Positions 1 through 15,056 of a DNA stretch of 64,000 nt are shown piece by piece; the stretch's first letter is position 1, and the number at the start of each line of letters is the position of its first letter. The translations under genes and the position numbers were made by a program. Under the pieces are notes generated by a model. The model did not search any database. It saw only the letters and a list, made by a program, of their open reading frames with translations, and was not told the origin of the DNA. The stretch lies in assembly GCA_003640385.1 (NCBI GenBank), contig RCAB01000001.1:1148774-1212773 (forward strand), in the 5' to 3' direction. The DNA comes from Setaria digitata. Lineage: Eukaryota > Nematoda > Chromadorea > Rhabditida > Setariidae.

Positions 1-3000
1 TATTTCATGTTTGTAGATTTTGTCATTTGTTAACTTGCACCTGTCGTTTTACTTGACCCTTATTCTTGTAACAACACCGTTCAATATTCAGGATATAATT
101 TAGATGCGTAATATTTGTTCCTAGTGGACCATTAAGCGTCAGCAATAGGTAGCTAAGGAAAGAAATTATAATTTGTTTAGACACAATTTTTAATTTTCTA
201 GAGACTGATTTAATGCTGTTAGATTTTTAGTTTTTTGCTTGTGTACTGTCGTTCTTTTGACTAGTTTAATTTACAGTTGCAAATTCAAAATTTCTCGCCT
301 TTTACAGTTTTGAAGGTATCAACCTTAGCTTCTGAATGTGGAGACTGTTGTCATCAGACTGATTTATTATTACACTGCGGAAGTTTTCATGGATGTCGTA
401 CAAAATTTTCGTAGGAAATAGAATGGTACCGTATTAATTTGAAAATTTTGTCATGTAGCTAAAGAGACGAAATTAATATCTCGTCACATGTGGGGATGCA
501 AGATAAAAATGAGATTCAGAAGATTTTTGCAAGATAAATTTGATTTTCATCTGATATCAGCGTTTATAAGTTGATAGCTGACTCGTACCAACATTCTTCG
601 TACGCATATTTATTCATCCATGCTGTATTGTAAATGTGTAAACGCTACATTCGGCTAACTTGAGAGTTACTTTAAACTAGGTACTGTGCTCTTAACTTCC
701 TTAAATGATCGACGTAAGAAAGGGACCAATACACTTATCCTCTGGAACATGAGATTATGCATTTTGAACTATGGAATATGTTCATTTCTGAAAGGTAGAA
801 TAAAGAGGTGAAATGAATTTAGAGAGCTTGTTCATAACATTGTTTATAATATCTGCTAGTGTTAGTTATACCAGTTATATCACAGAACTCCCAGAATAGA
901 TGAGTTGCGGCTGTGGTGTCTGCTCTCTCTATTAATAAGTCAACATTTTAAATAGAAAATAAAGGTTTTTTTCTTATTTATTGTAGTAGTACGCATTTGC
1001 ATAATTTTGCGAAAAAAAAATTTTTTTGCATCTGCTAAAAGACATTAAATATTTCCTATCTAGAAGATTCGAGATTGGACTAGCTTGTGCAGTGCCCACT
1101 GTTGAGACTGGACTTCCTAAAAAGGTTAGATCGGTGGTTCATTCTGCTCGTTGAGCTCTATATGTCGTTTGTTGAGCGGTCACTCTGCGGTTGAGAATTT
1201 CTGAGAGCTGTGTCATTAGCTTGGTGTGGCAGATAAGCCAGTCCGGCTCGTTAAGCCTCATTTCAATTTCAAACCTTTCGCTGATGAAGCTTTCTACCCA
1301 GAAGAACAGCAGGGTACCAAGAATCTTCCCGCTACTGTTTCTGTTCAGCTGTCTCAAATTGTTATACCATTCCATGCCTTTGCTTCTTGCTCAAATTTGC
1401 ATTTCAGTGGTGCTGCTCGATCTTTTCCGATCAGATTTCTTGTAATTCTTTTAGGACAGAAGTAAGTTGACTTCCATTTGAAGTGACTTGAAGTTCTGGA
1501 CAGCGTGCTGGTTTTTATAAGGAACCATGAATACGGGGGAATCTTCTGTATTACTTATGAGTAAGAGTTTTAACTAGAAGTAATTAGTGCACATCTGTTA
1601 ATGAAATGAGAATGAAATAGGACTGATGCAGTCAACATCAACATTGGCTTTGCTCATCTCGAAACTGTCAGCAACCAATAGTAATTAGTTCAATTGTTTA
1701 GAAGAGAAGGAATGAAACGTTCGATCGTCATCAACAGTTGCCGTAGTTGTTATCTGAATACCGGCTCTACCGTTCTCTGTCGTTCTTGTTACTCTCGTCG
1801 TCTTTCGCAGATTATTCGTCACCTGTGACGAATAATACCTGTGCTGGTTATTATCCTGCTTTGCAGTATGAGTGTTATTTGTTGTTTCTGCAGTCGATCG
1901 CATGAGCATGACACTTTCCTTCTCTTAGACGATCGCAGCGCTGTAGACGAATTTCTCTCCTTTCATCTTCCATTTCCAGTCTCTGATAAACAGCCACAAT
2001 TTTAATTCATCTGGCTCTGTACATCGAGATGACTTTCCTCTCTGTCTTTTTAAGATGAAATTTCCCATGTCATTTAGGAATAGAAACAGTAGTTAAAGAG
2101 GGAGCCATCAATATCTACTTGCCTGAACTGTGTTACTCTTGTCTGGTTCCGGTCCGTTCTTTAATGTAAAAATATTTCATTCAGGTGGTTTTTATTCTCT
2201 TCATTTACTTTTTTCAAATCACCTCGTTTTCCACATACTTCCCTCCCTGTCTGGTCTTCTTTCATCTATGGAAATATTGAATTCTTTTGCTTGTTTATTA
2301 AAAAAAAAACCTACTGATTAATACTTTGGATTGTTAGCATTTTAGAATATTAGCAGCGAAATCCTAACATAAAAGTTTCAAAAGTGCACTTTCGTGTGGG
2401 CTGTTCACTGAAACTATTAACGATTAATTAAACTTCATTGTTTTCATTTTTTTTTCTTTTGTTCCTCTACTTCTGCTTTTAAATTACTAGCCATTCAGAT
2501 TATCATTCAACGCTTCATCGGAATTATCCCTGTCTTGAGGTAGGAGAATTGATATTGTTTTAGGACAAGTCTCATTTCATGTTTTAGTGTTGTTCTGAAA
2601 ATTTGATAATTATACAAAATCAAGTAAGTACTCAGTCGGAGAGTTATCCTTGGAAGTTGGAATCAATTCTTAATCTTTGAAGCATCATGTTTGAGCTAGT
2701 TTTAGATTGATTAACTTAACGCGCCGTCTGTAAATTTTCAGTATTCTCGTGATTGATCCGATATAATAAGCCAAGTATCCCATTCCGGGTGGCTGCATCC
2801 ACTTCTTTACAGTATGGTTTCAGGCATTTCGGGCTGATTTGTACTGATTGTGGCTGAGTCAATCAATCGATCATTCTGGACTAGTATGCATTTATAATGT
2901 TTTCTCTGCAGGTATAAAAATATACGGTAAACATCATCGCAGTGAATTGATTTGTTTTAGCAGTCCGTGGTATTTCTCGCGTATCTATCTATATGTTGCG

Positions 3001-4661
3001 ACAGTGTCAATGGCCTAATGTTGAAAGTAAATTCTTCGAGTATCAGGTGCTAATTGTAGGTGGGTTCGACCATGGAGGTACCATGCAGCAGTGCAACAGT
3101 GAGGAATTATTAGAGCACGGCTGGCGCATTTCTGGAACATTACTATTTTTTGAGGGTCCGATAATGTGAATGGTATTTGTTTGTTAAAATCAGTCAGCTT
3201 GATTCGTCAATTCCCTACCTGGAACAAGTCACGGTTATAGCAGACAAGCACATCTCTACTGCATGTCTGCTATGAATTTTGAATTTGAAATCTTAATTCA
3301 GTTTTATGTTTTCCAAAATAAAGGAGAGAAAAAATGAATATGAATGGGTTGTTTAATTAAAATTGATGACTGCTATTTAACTTGTTTCCAAGCTGTTGAT
3401 TTCAAGAACTTAATTTCATCGTTTTCTAGTCTTCATTTCAAATCGCCGTTTTTCTTCCGCATTCCAAAAGCTATAAATTAGTAAGCTACTGTTGTTTTTT
3501 TTTTGTATATATGTTATTTTTTATTATTTTGCCTAGTTTTTAAAAGATTTTTTTCCTCAAAAATTTTCAAGAGAGTTTTACTTGTTGCTGAGAATGTGAA
3601 AAAAATAGATTAAGGTGAAATAAGGTTAATTTTTCTTTACAGTTTTATTGTATGGGTCACAGCTAAGGAATCCATCAGGCTTATTATAATTTTTATGGTA
3701 GAAATATTTCATTTTTTCTTTAGAAATCGGCTACTTCAGAAACTTAAAGAGACTTTATCAACGTGACCGAAAATTCAGCTAGAGGAGAATCTTGCTAATT
3801 TGCTGTTTAAGGTTGCTGTGTAGATAGTTTTCCTTTTTCTTAAAACTATTTTTCTATTTAGAAGGTGCTTAACAATAAGTTTGAAACTTATTGGATCCGG
3901 AAAGTAGAATTCTCTTTCTTCTGTTTTGCTTTTTAGAGCTGTTTAACATATTTTGCTAGAAAATGAAGTTCTGAAACAAAAAACTCATAAATTGTCTACT
4001 ATTCATAAGTGTAATCTGTTCTCAATGGGTGGGTAGTTGCTAAAGTAATCGAAGAGGCATCGCATTGGAAAGGGAGAAACGCTTCGATAAAAAGATAATT
4101 ATTAAAAACTTTTCGAAAATTCATTACATTCAATCAATATAATTTAAAATTTCTCCAATTAGTGCTCAGCGAGGTCTATAACATAGTATGAAAGAATTTT
4201 ATTTATTTGTTTAGCTTAGGATAAAATTTAGTATTTCTTATAATGAAATGAGGAAAACTTTTCAGTCCTGTTCTACTATTGCAAATCCTGTGGAAGGTGG
4301 TATTCTGGATGTACTAAAACATAAGGCAAAATGTTTTGGATCATTTATGTAAAAATGTGTCATTGGTAAAATTCCCCTGTCCGAATCATACTTTCTTGAT
4401 AGTGCGGATTATTGTACTTTATAAACCTATTTATCTCTCCGCGTATAGCTTCGGTAATTGTGGAATTTTCCTTCCATGGAAAACATGCTTGCTGATGAGG
4501 AGTATTTTTAGCATCAAGTTTTTATCATGCAGTTGAAATCTACAAACAAATTAGGTCTAATGTTCATCTTGCTAACATCTATCTATATGTGAACAGCACG
4601 AGCACGCATCTGTGTTTCAGGCTTGCAATGGAGACGTATTTTATGCCATAGGCTGTCAGCA
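1..4661. other. Intergenic/upstream region before the sulfotransferase gene
   Basis: No gene could be supported here. The sequence is AT-rich with stop codons in all frames, many T-runs and several AATAAA-like hexamers that could belong to the 3' end of a gene outside the window. One stretch around 1208-1438 looks mildly protein-like and is listed separately. A TTTA microsatellite lies just inside the next gene, near 4885-4910. Part of this stretch could be 5' untranslated exons or a long first intron of the sulfotransferase, because a splice acceptor (TGTTTCAG) sits at 4620. Confidence 0.4.
1208..1438 (+). CDS. Possible orphan exon (hypothetical)
   Basis: An open stretch of about 77 codons begins just after a TTAG that could be a splice acceptor and ends before GTAATT, a possible donor. 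The translation (containing ADKPVRLVKPHFNFKPFADE) has balanced composition and ordinary-looking codons, unlike the surrounding low-complexity sequence. I do not recognise the protein. There is no upstream ATG in frame and no partner exon that I can join with confidence, so this could equally be a chance open frame or an untranslated exon. Confidence 0.15.
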
Positions 4662-7343
4662 ATGTTGATGAGAGGACGGGCTCGGACGATACTTCTGATT
4701 ATTATAATTATGGGTGGTGCCCTATATATACTGATCTCGGCTTCTGCAATATCTCCCATTTTCGACATGGTTAAAAGTAATATTGTCATATTGCCTGGAC
4801 GAAAAATAAATAACTTGTCGCAGTACTCACCACTTATTTTCATTGGTTAGTCTTTTTCTGACTTAGTATGATTTAGTCATAAGGCTTCATTTATTTATTT
4901 ATTTATTTATTTTTTTTGCCAATGCTCAACCAACCAACCTAATGCGGAAACATTTCTGAATTGCTGTAATGATCTTATCAGTATATGTACCATTAGAAAA
5001 TTTCTCCGTGTTTGTAAAGTGAAATTATTCCTACTTCTTTATTGTGTTCTACCGATTCGCTTTAGTTCCCGTGGAATTTAGCTATCGATCTGCCAGATAT
5101 CTTTATCTCAGAGGCTGATATCATTGTCTTCTGGAACCTTCTTTGATATATTTTTTAGGTGGTGTTCCGCGATCTGGAACAACACTGATTCGTGCTATGT
5201 TGGATGCACATCCTGCTGTGCGATGGTTTGTCCAATGCATATATTGTTTAAACGAAGAAAAATCTTAACTGATGATATCCTTCCTTTTTTCTGTTGGTGA
5301 GCACAAAGGATGCTATGTAAGGTATTATTTTTATTATAGTGGTGAAGAGACACGCATAATACCGCGCATTCTGGGACTTAGGACACAGTGGAAAAAGAGC
5401 CAGAAAGAATGGAATCGATTGAAAGAAGCTGGTGTCACTGATGAAGTAATCAACGATGCCATCTCATCATTCATATTACAGGTATGTTACCAACAGTTTG
5501 GAAATGTAGTGAAAGCTGCAACTGTGATATTATGATTTTGCAGGTAATAGCTGGTCATGGTGAACCTGCTGAAAGACTGTGCAATAAGGACCCTTTCACA
5601 ATGAAGTCAGCGGAATATCTTGCTCAGCTGTTCCCAAATAGCAAATTTTTACTGATGATTCGAGATGGCCGAGCGACGGTTCATTCAATCATATCGCGTC
5701 AGGTAACGATAACGGGTTTCGATCTCAACGATCCAAGACAGTGTTTGGATAAGTGGAACCGTGCTATTAAAATAATGTACGAGGTACTAGTTTAATACAT
5801 TTTTTCTTTGTCAATTATTTTGTAAAAAGTGATATAAGAATGGGGATTTCTTAGTTATGAGCTATTTCGCATCATTACACGAAAAGCACTTAGGCCTATT
5901 TCGATCTCTGAAATCCACGTAACATATTTAGCAATCTGTGGGAATGTAACTAATAGTTTACTTTTTTAATTATTTCCAAATCGCTGCTTACTTTTTTCTG
6001 AGACTGATTTTGAAATCAAGAAAAAAATTATTAGTTACTTAAAGTCTAATATGTGGGTTTAATTAAGATAGAGAATATGTCTTGGTTACGCTTGTTAGCA
6101 TTCAGACTTTTAATTAATTCATGCTATAAACCAATTTTCAGCAATGCAAAGCAGTAGGTCGAAAGCGATGTTTAATGGTTTATTATGAGCAGCTGGTACT
6201 GCACCCAGAGCAGCAGTTGCGTCGTATTCTTAGTTTTCTGGATGTTCCATGGAATGATCGGGTCCTTCATCATGACAAACTCATTGGCAAGGATATTTCG
6301 CTCTCTAAGTATGCTGTCTGTCTACTGCTTTTTTGCTCTTTATAAAGGGTCATTGTTTTATTTTTATTTTTTAAGTATGACCAGTTCCATTCTATAAAAA
6401 TGAAATTGTTCTGTGCAACAAAATGTTTGACAACTAACAGAATCGTTTTGTCATTTTTTACAGTGCTCTACTGATGATGGTTAATTGCGGTTTTTGTCTT
6501 CTTGTATATTTCATTCTCCTAAAAGGAAAGATTGGTCATATCATTCCAGATCTTTCTGCTAACTAAGGATCCTTATTTTGAACTTTATAATCATTTCTCT
6601 TGTAGTAATGTTTCATCCATAAATATAAAGAAGTGATTAACAGCGTATGAACGAAGGAAAGCTCAGGAGAAAAAATTTAGCTAATATTTGTACAAAAATA
6701 TGTATTAGTTACAGAACATGGTTTTTTTATATATTAAGAGAACGTACAGTTTTTCAGAGTTGAAAGATCAACTGACCAGGTAATCAAACCCGTAAACTTG
6801 GATGCATTAACCAAGTGGGTTGGTACGTTTAGTGAGGATATTATCCAGGAAATGGCTTCTCTAGCACCGATGTTAGCCGAACTCGGGTTCGTTATTCGTA
6901 ACAGCCTTTGATGATTATAATGCCACCAATTTTGACTAATTTATGTGGTATGATATTTGTAGGGGTTGGAAGCATTACTTGTTTTTTGTTTTGTTCTTCT
7001 CTCTTTGTTTTTTCTTCTGTTTTTTGAGTAGTAAACTTATCTCATTTATTGTTTCATTCAGGTAGCCGTTTTGAGCCTGGAAAATTTTCCAATAAATTCG
7101 ATGTAAACGGAATTCTTGACAAAAAAGAAAGTCTTTCCGGAGCGGGATGAGCTATTCTGATAGGTAATATCTCCTTTCAGATATGATCCAAATGCTAATC
7201 CACCCAAATATGGTGAACCTGATCCGATTGTTCTAAAGAATACTGATGAGTTGCACATGAATATGAAAGAATGGGAGCGTCGAGCGAAAGAAGTGGTTGC
7301 TCCAGCAGTGATAGCTGTTCCGGCTCCTCCACTTGCACGATGA
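4662..7343 (+). CDS. Tyrosylprotein sulfotransferase (TPST), type II Golgi membrane enzyme
   Basis: Seven exons (4662-4845, 5159-5225, 5340-5481, 5544-5783, 6142-6308, 6758-6886, 7181-7343) join in frame to 363 codons plus stop, close to the 370 aa of human TPST1. The family transfers sulfate from PAPS to tyrosines of secreted and membrane proteins in the trans-Golgi. An N-terminal hydrophobic signal anchor ([20 protein letters not shown]) follows a short basic cytoplasmic tail. The 5'-phosphosulfate-binding loop [19 protein letters not shown] and the downstream CGEETR are canonical, and [16 protein letters not shown] is the 3'-phosphate-binding segment. [15 protein letters not shown] and GKDISLSK also match the family. 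The start is the first in-frame ATG after a splice or trans-splice acceptor at 4620. The C-terminal tail is rich in Ala, Val and Pro. Confidence 0.95.
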
Positions 7344-8793
7344 AGATTCCGATGTATACTTACAAGTACCACACATTTATCTCATATAATTATATACATG
7401 TATTTAATCATCGTTGTAATTGTTTTTTTCCACTTTTTTTTTCTGCTTATTTCTACATTTATATCGGAACAGATTTTGATTTCAGGAGAATTTTTATAAA
7501 ATGTTTCAAAGTCTTCATTTCCAGCTTTTTTCTCTCAGTCAGTCAGTTAATGATTCATTCGTTTGTTTAAATATCAATGCTGCGTTCTGTTTTAATGGAG
7601 CTTTCGTTTAGAAATAGCAACTCTTGTCGACTAATTCACGTCCTATCAAGTAACTAAAGATAGTTCACTCAAATTGGATGTTTCTGTTTGATAAGAATCA
7701 GAAGGTATCAGTAGCATCGCAAAGAAGACTTAAACAATTCTAGCAAGTTCTTTACTTCATGGTTGATATTTGTTTTGGTGATAGCTAAAAATGTTTTCTC
7801 CGTGCTTGGGTTCGTTTTAGAAATCCTTTCCCGTCAACAAATAATGCTCATTAATGATAGCCTCATGTAAATTTGATAATTTCGTCGCCCTTCAAATACT
7901 TCTCGCTATAATTTTTTGACCTAAACCCTTCTTGTTTCTATTAATCGTTATGATAAATGCCTTAATGAGGCCGTCGGTTCCTAAACCACTGTGTCATCAG
8001 CGGACATACATACAATGATCAAGCGCGCGAGTAGTTTTTGAGTTCGCTTACTTATTTTCTTGATTTCATAGATCTAAACTTTCCTCTGCGAGAAAACTAT
8101 GGATTTTATTTATTTTGTTTTTATGTAAAGCCTGGCAGTGTAGTCTAGGCTATCGTTTCTTATACGGGTTTTGAAATTACTTTATCTTACTTCTTTTCAT
8201 TAATCCATGTAGTCACGAGAGTGGCACGTTCTGAGAGCTCCTTGCTCCCTCTAAAAACTTTTAAACCGAAGTTCTTCCAGTTTATCTTTTCAGACCCCCC
8301 ATTTTCGATAATTCAACGCCAGTGAAATGGTTATAAACACAACTGTCTCAATCTCGCATTTCTGTATATATTACGTGACTAGCACCCCATAGTTAAATTT
8401 AATAATTTTTTTGTCATTTTGATTAAATCCATTTGATTACATCGTATTTTATACAATTGAGTGGTTTCGAACCATGATGGCCTTCCGGAAATCTGAAGCT
8501 AACTTCACAGTGCTCGATGGAAATCTTGCAATGCGGTGGGGAATCTGGTGACGATGATTAAACTTATATGCGTAGTAACGGTAATGATCTATTGTCATTA
8601 TATAAATTTTAAATTTATAGTACTGCAGTGTAAAAAGAGGAAGAGAGTTACTTCAAAACGATTAGTTTATAGATACATGATATATCAAACAATTAATTCG
8701 ATATATGGTCAAATCTGTCGTTCACATATTTAAAAAAAAAAAACACATCAAAAAGTATATCATTTCAAAGTCTTAAAATATGTGGAAATGTGT
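7344..8793. other. Intergenic region between convergent sulfotransferase and DMC1 genes
   Basis: This gap separates the 3' ends of two convergent genes. It is AT-rich, with T-runs and no open frame that looks like protein. A short B-box-like sequence on the minus strand near 8463-8473 was examined, but no tRNA fold could be built around it. Confidence 0.5.
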
Positions 8794-11623
<2,830 letters not shown>

Positions 11624-12872
11624 GTCTTCTGTCTCGTATCGACAGCTAAAATACGTTTCAGGGCAACTTCAATCAGTAAAATGAAATTTGGAACAGTGAA
11701 GTACCATAATCCATTTCGAATTAAACTTCCCCAAACAAAGTTGCTATCCATCATTGCATGTTCTTACCCTGAGTTTCAGAAAAATTAGGAGTGTGATATG
11801 ATTAAGGATAGTGACGTATTTCTGGCACCTGAGAACCTTAAAATATGGAAATCCATAGTCAGCAACGATTTCTCAAACAGAAAACTAGACAGGAGGAGCA
11901 CATGCATCACCTGTTCAATTTTCCTGATCAATATGAAAACCTGATGCCTCCCGCGACTCCCCGGACTGCGTACAACTAGCTACATCTCAGTCCAGCGAAC
12001 TCTGACAACATAAAGTAGAACAGTAATAATAATACCACTTTCTAGAAGATTCCACCCTTCAGTTCCGATTCTGCACGTAAATGTTGATTTGACGATTTGC
12101 TAACTGTATCGCTCGTGTACGTACATACATTCATCACTATCTCATGTCGCTCGTAAATACCGTCTCTATCGCTCGTGTGCACCTACCATCAATTATCTCA
12201 TGTGGCTTGTGCATCAGAGGAGTGAAGCGCAAGTGACCGACCTTAAGGGCCAATTTGTGTAATATTCCGTTGGAATTGTCTTTCACAAACTTCAGCGCCG
12301 CAGGGTAACATTCTGAAGACAACTGCATTTCCATCCACACTCTCCATGCGGAAGAAGGGAGCGGAGCAGGACATCGTCACTTCCTCTCTGGTTGCCAATC
12401 TACAAATAAACATTTCCGAAAGTCCAGATACGATCTCGGCAGGGTTTTGCATTCCGGAAGATTGCAGTTGGCTAATATGAACCTTCAGTCCCTAGTCCCA
12501 GTTACTTCCCGACGTTTCCAAAACTTTGCAGCTCAGTGGCTCCATATCGGTCACACGAGCACTGACTCGTACCAGTGCAGTACTAATGTTTCACTGCGTC
12601 GGTCACGCGCACGTTTTCCACGCACAGTCTCACGTATCACTTCCTGACTTTCTGGTCGATTTGTCATTTCAGCAGGTGTACATCTTCTCTCGCCTCACAC
12701 CCCTTCTGTCTTCTACTACCCTCTTTCTCTGTTTATTTCTCAGGACTGAACTGTTTTCGTGTATGCAGTATAGAGAGAGAAAGAGAGGGAGGGTGTGCGG
12801 AGCGTCGCGTTGCGTCTATTGCTGTTCACAGTTGTAAACATGTTTATCGTCGCCGGTAGATTCCTGTGAGGG
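11624..12872. other. Upstream region of DMC1; GC-richer, no clear gene
   Basis: The first 450 bp are AT-rich and probably hold the DMC1 promoter. From about 12100 to 12960 the base composition becomes visibly more GC-rich and includes a GA-rich tract (about 12770-12795). Open frames of 60-100 codons exist on both strands but none resembles a known protein, and longer chance frames are expected at higher GC. A similar composition shift recurs upstream of other genes in the window. Confidence 0.4.
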
Positions 12873-13859
12873 ATGGCGTGTTGCGTGACGTGGTGCTTTC
12901 ACGGGACTTCTTGCAAGCGTTTGTGCATTCGCTTCCAAGTAAGCGTCTCCGCAGAAGAGCTATTTGAAAAGGAAGGAGATGAGTGATTTGTTACTGACTC
13001 ATTGATTATTTTCCTTCTTGACATCGTTAAGGAAGCCTTGCCAAATGTTCTTCGAAACTGTTGATGAATCTTTATTTACAGATTCTGGATTAAACGTGCG
13101 TTTCGATGATCTCATGTATCCTAGAGTAATGTGACCTTTGCTGTGTGTATCTTCCGAAACGAGAGGAAGAAGGTGCAGAAGGTTGTTGGAAACGTTACGG
13201 AAGCAATCGGTGGCGCAGGTAAAATGCCTCTGGTGCACCACACTGTTTGGTTCCATTGAGTTTACATGTTTTGCAAGGGGGGGGGGTGTACTTTCTGTGT
13301 ACTGAAGTGCACATCGTCGATGAATAGAATTAGAAGTCAAAAAAAAAATTCTACTTTTTTTACAACTCAGTACACAAGTGATTTAAATGAATTCTTTTAT
13401 CACTGAGTTTGAAAGTTGTTCTGTTTCTGTTCGGTATTGAATTTTCCAACCTTTACGGTTAGTGACTCCTCTCTTTCTCGTTTGCCATGGATGCAGGTTG
13501 CGACATTCCAAAACAGCGGGATATTTATCCAGGGTATTGAATAAGATATTAAGTGATAGCCAATTAAATCATTGGGAGTTAAACTAGTGCTATCGAATCG
13601 TAATGACTTCCGTGTACATTTTACTGTCATGCTAGCATGTTTTCTGTGATGAAAGCAATGATTATGATAATATTTAATATCTACCATTAATCAGAAGTCT
13701 TGACGCAGTACACTTATCATTTCCTATTTATCAGTGATGAGACACATAGTATTTTCAGGTGGTATGCCGTGGAAGAAATGGGTGAAACTAGCAAATCAAT
13801 TCGAGACCTGGAGACTGTTCGGAGATGTGCAGTGTCGGCCAGCACGATGTCACTTTTGA
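12873..13859 (+). CDS. Putative small three-exon gene, hypothetical 67-aa product
   Basis: Three pieces fit together in phase. Exon 12873-12938 (ATG, reading MACCVTWCFHGTSC) has a GTAAGC donor. Exon 13497-13533 follows a GATGCAG acceptor. Exon 13759-13859 follows a TTTTCAG acceptor, reads GMPWKKWVKLANQFETWRLF and ends in TGA, with AATAAA immediately after (13861-13866). The last exon is basic and tryptophan-rich. I do not recognise a family. The evidence is only good splice sites, matching phases and a nearby polyadenylation hexamer. The gene may be spurious, or its first exon may be wrong. Confidence 0.27.
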
Positions 13860-14066
13860 CAATAAAATCGTTAAAATGCCCAGTATTGATGTTTTTCTTT
13901 TCCAATCACAAATACGAATGAATGTCCTGGACAACTGCAGCGATAATTTATAAGTGACTTATAAATACACTCTACACCTTAAATTTCCCTGCACTAAAGC
14001 TTTTTCATTCATAAATTGGTTGACGGCTATTGACCCGAAAGATTCAGTCGACCAATGTATTTCCTG

Positions 14067-14097
<31 letters not shown>

Positions 14098-15056
14098 TAC
14101 CTTAACTGAAAAGCAACTGACAAATTTAATGAGACATAGCTTTGGTCGGCTCGAATATATTGGTTTTAACGTTTGCAACTCACTGATTTTGTAAAATTCT
14201 CACTGCTTTCAAGATGGTTATTTAAACTTTTTCTTTTACTTTTGTTCATCATGTGATTGCTTTCATAACAATATACCTCGATTATTTGTATTTTAAGATA
14301 TTATACCTCCCGCATGCTTTGGTGATTCAGCCAATATCTACCTCAATTTCTGGTATCGCCTTGGCATCCAGAATGTATAGAAATGTACCTCTTTTATCTT
14401 TTCTTGATGCTTGATTTTTTTACTTCCGTGTTTGTCAAGTTTTGAGTTTTAATTCTTCTAACTGGAGTTTTAAAATTTTTTGTAAACTACCGAATCCTGA
14501 TGTGTTAGTAGTTAATCAGAGAGAAAATGTTTTGGTAAAAGGTGATATGTCATTGTATATACTGGAAACAAAAACAGGGAGTTGGAAGATTAATCACTTA
14601 TGGGCAGCCTATGCACATTTTATCATCCTCTTATGATAATCTGTTCTTGGTGGAGAGTGAGAGCTAACTGACACAAGTATTTTGAATCCTAACTGCTTTC
14701 GACATCCAGCACTAGTGAAGGGATCACTGTTATAGGGTGAAACCTCTTTTCAACAAATCGAAAGAATCAATCGTATTTCGTAAATTGAGGTCTGTATTTT
14801 GTACTTACATTGATATCATTAGTAGTTATACTGAATAAAAGAGCTTTTCTACAAAGTGAAGGCAGAATTACTAAGGGATACCTCCGTTTTTACTTCAGAG
14901 TTTTTGTGGTGCACCAGAAACAGGTATAATGGAGAGGCATATTAAACTGAAGGAGTGGTTCATAGGCGAGTACAGAAAATGGAAAGTTGGCACAGAATTC
15001 ATCATAACTAATCCTAGTTAGTTTTATCGTTGACTGAACAATTTCCGTCGTTTCTG
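13860..15056. other. Intergenic region 3' of the phosphatase gene
   Basis: No gene could be supported. A homopolymer T-run of about 29 bases lies at 14068-14096. An open frame at 14442-14636 has low-complexity composition and no recognisable similarity. The right part probably contains the 3' untranslated region of the minus-strand phosphatase gene. Confidence 0.4.
14068..14096. repeat. Poly-T homopolymer tract
   Basis: A run of about 29 consecutive T residues in intergenic sequence. It could be the A-tail relic of an old retroposed copy on the minus strand or simple slippage. I saw no recognisable retroposon body or target-site duplication beside it. Confidence 0.8.

Noticed and set aside
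8440..8520. Minus-strand B-box-like sequence GGTTCGAAACC suggesting a tRNA
   Set aside because: The surrounding bases do not form a T-arm stem or an acceptor stem, and no A-box is at the right distance.
12999..13340. 113-codon minus-strand frame
   Set aside because: Located in the GC-richer region upstream of DMC1, with no recognisable domain or signal and no exon partners.
14068..14096. Poly-T run as evidence of a retrotransposon tail
   Set aside because: No element body, target-site duplication or coding relic could be seen on either side.
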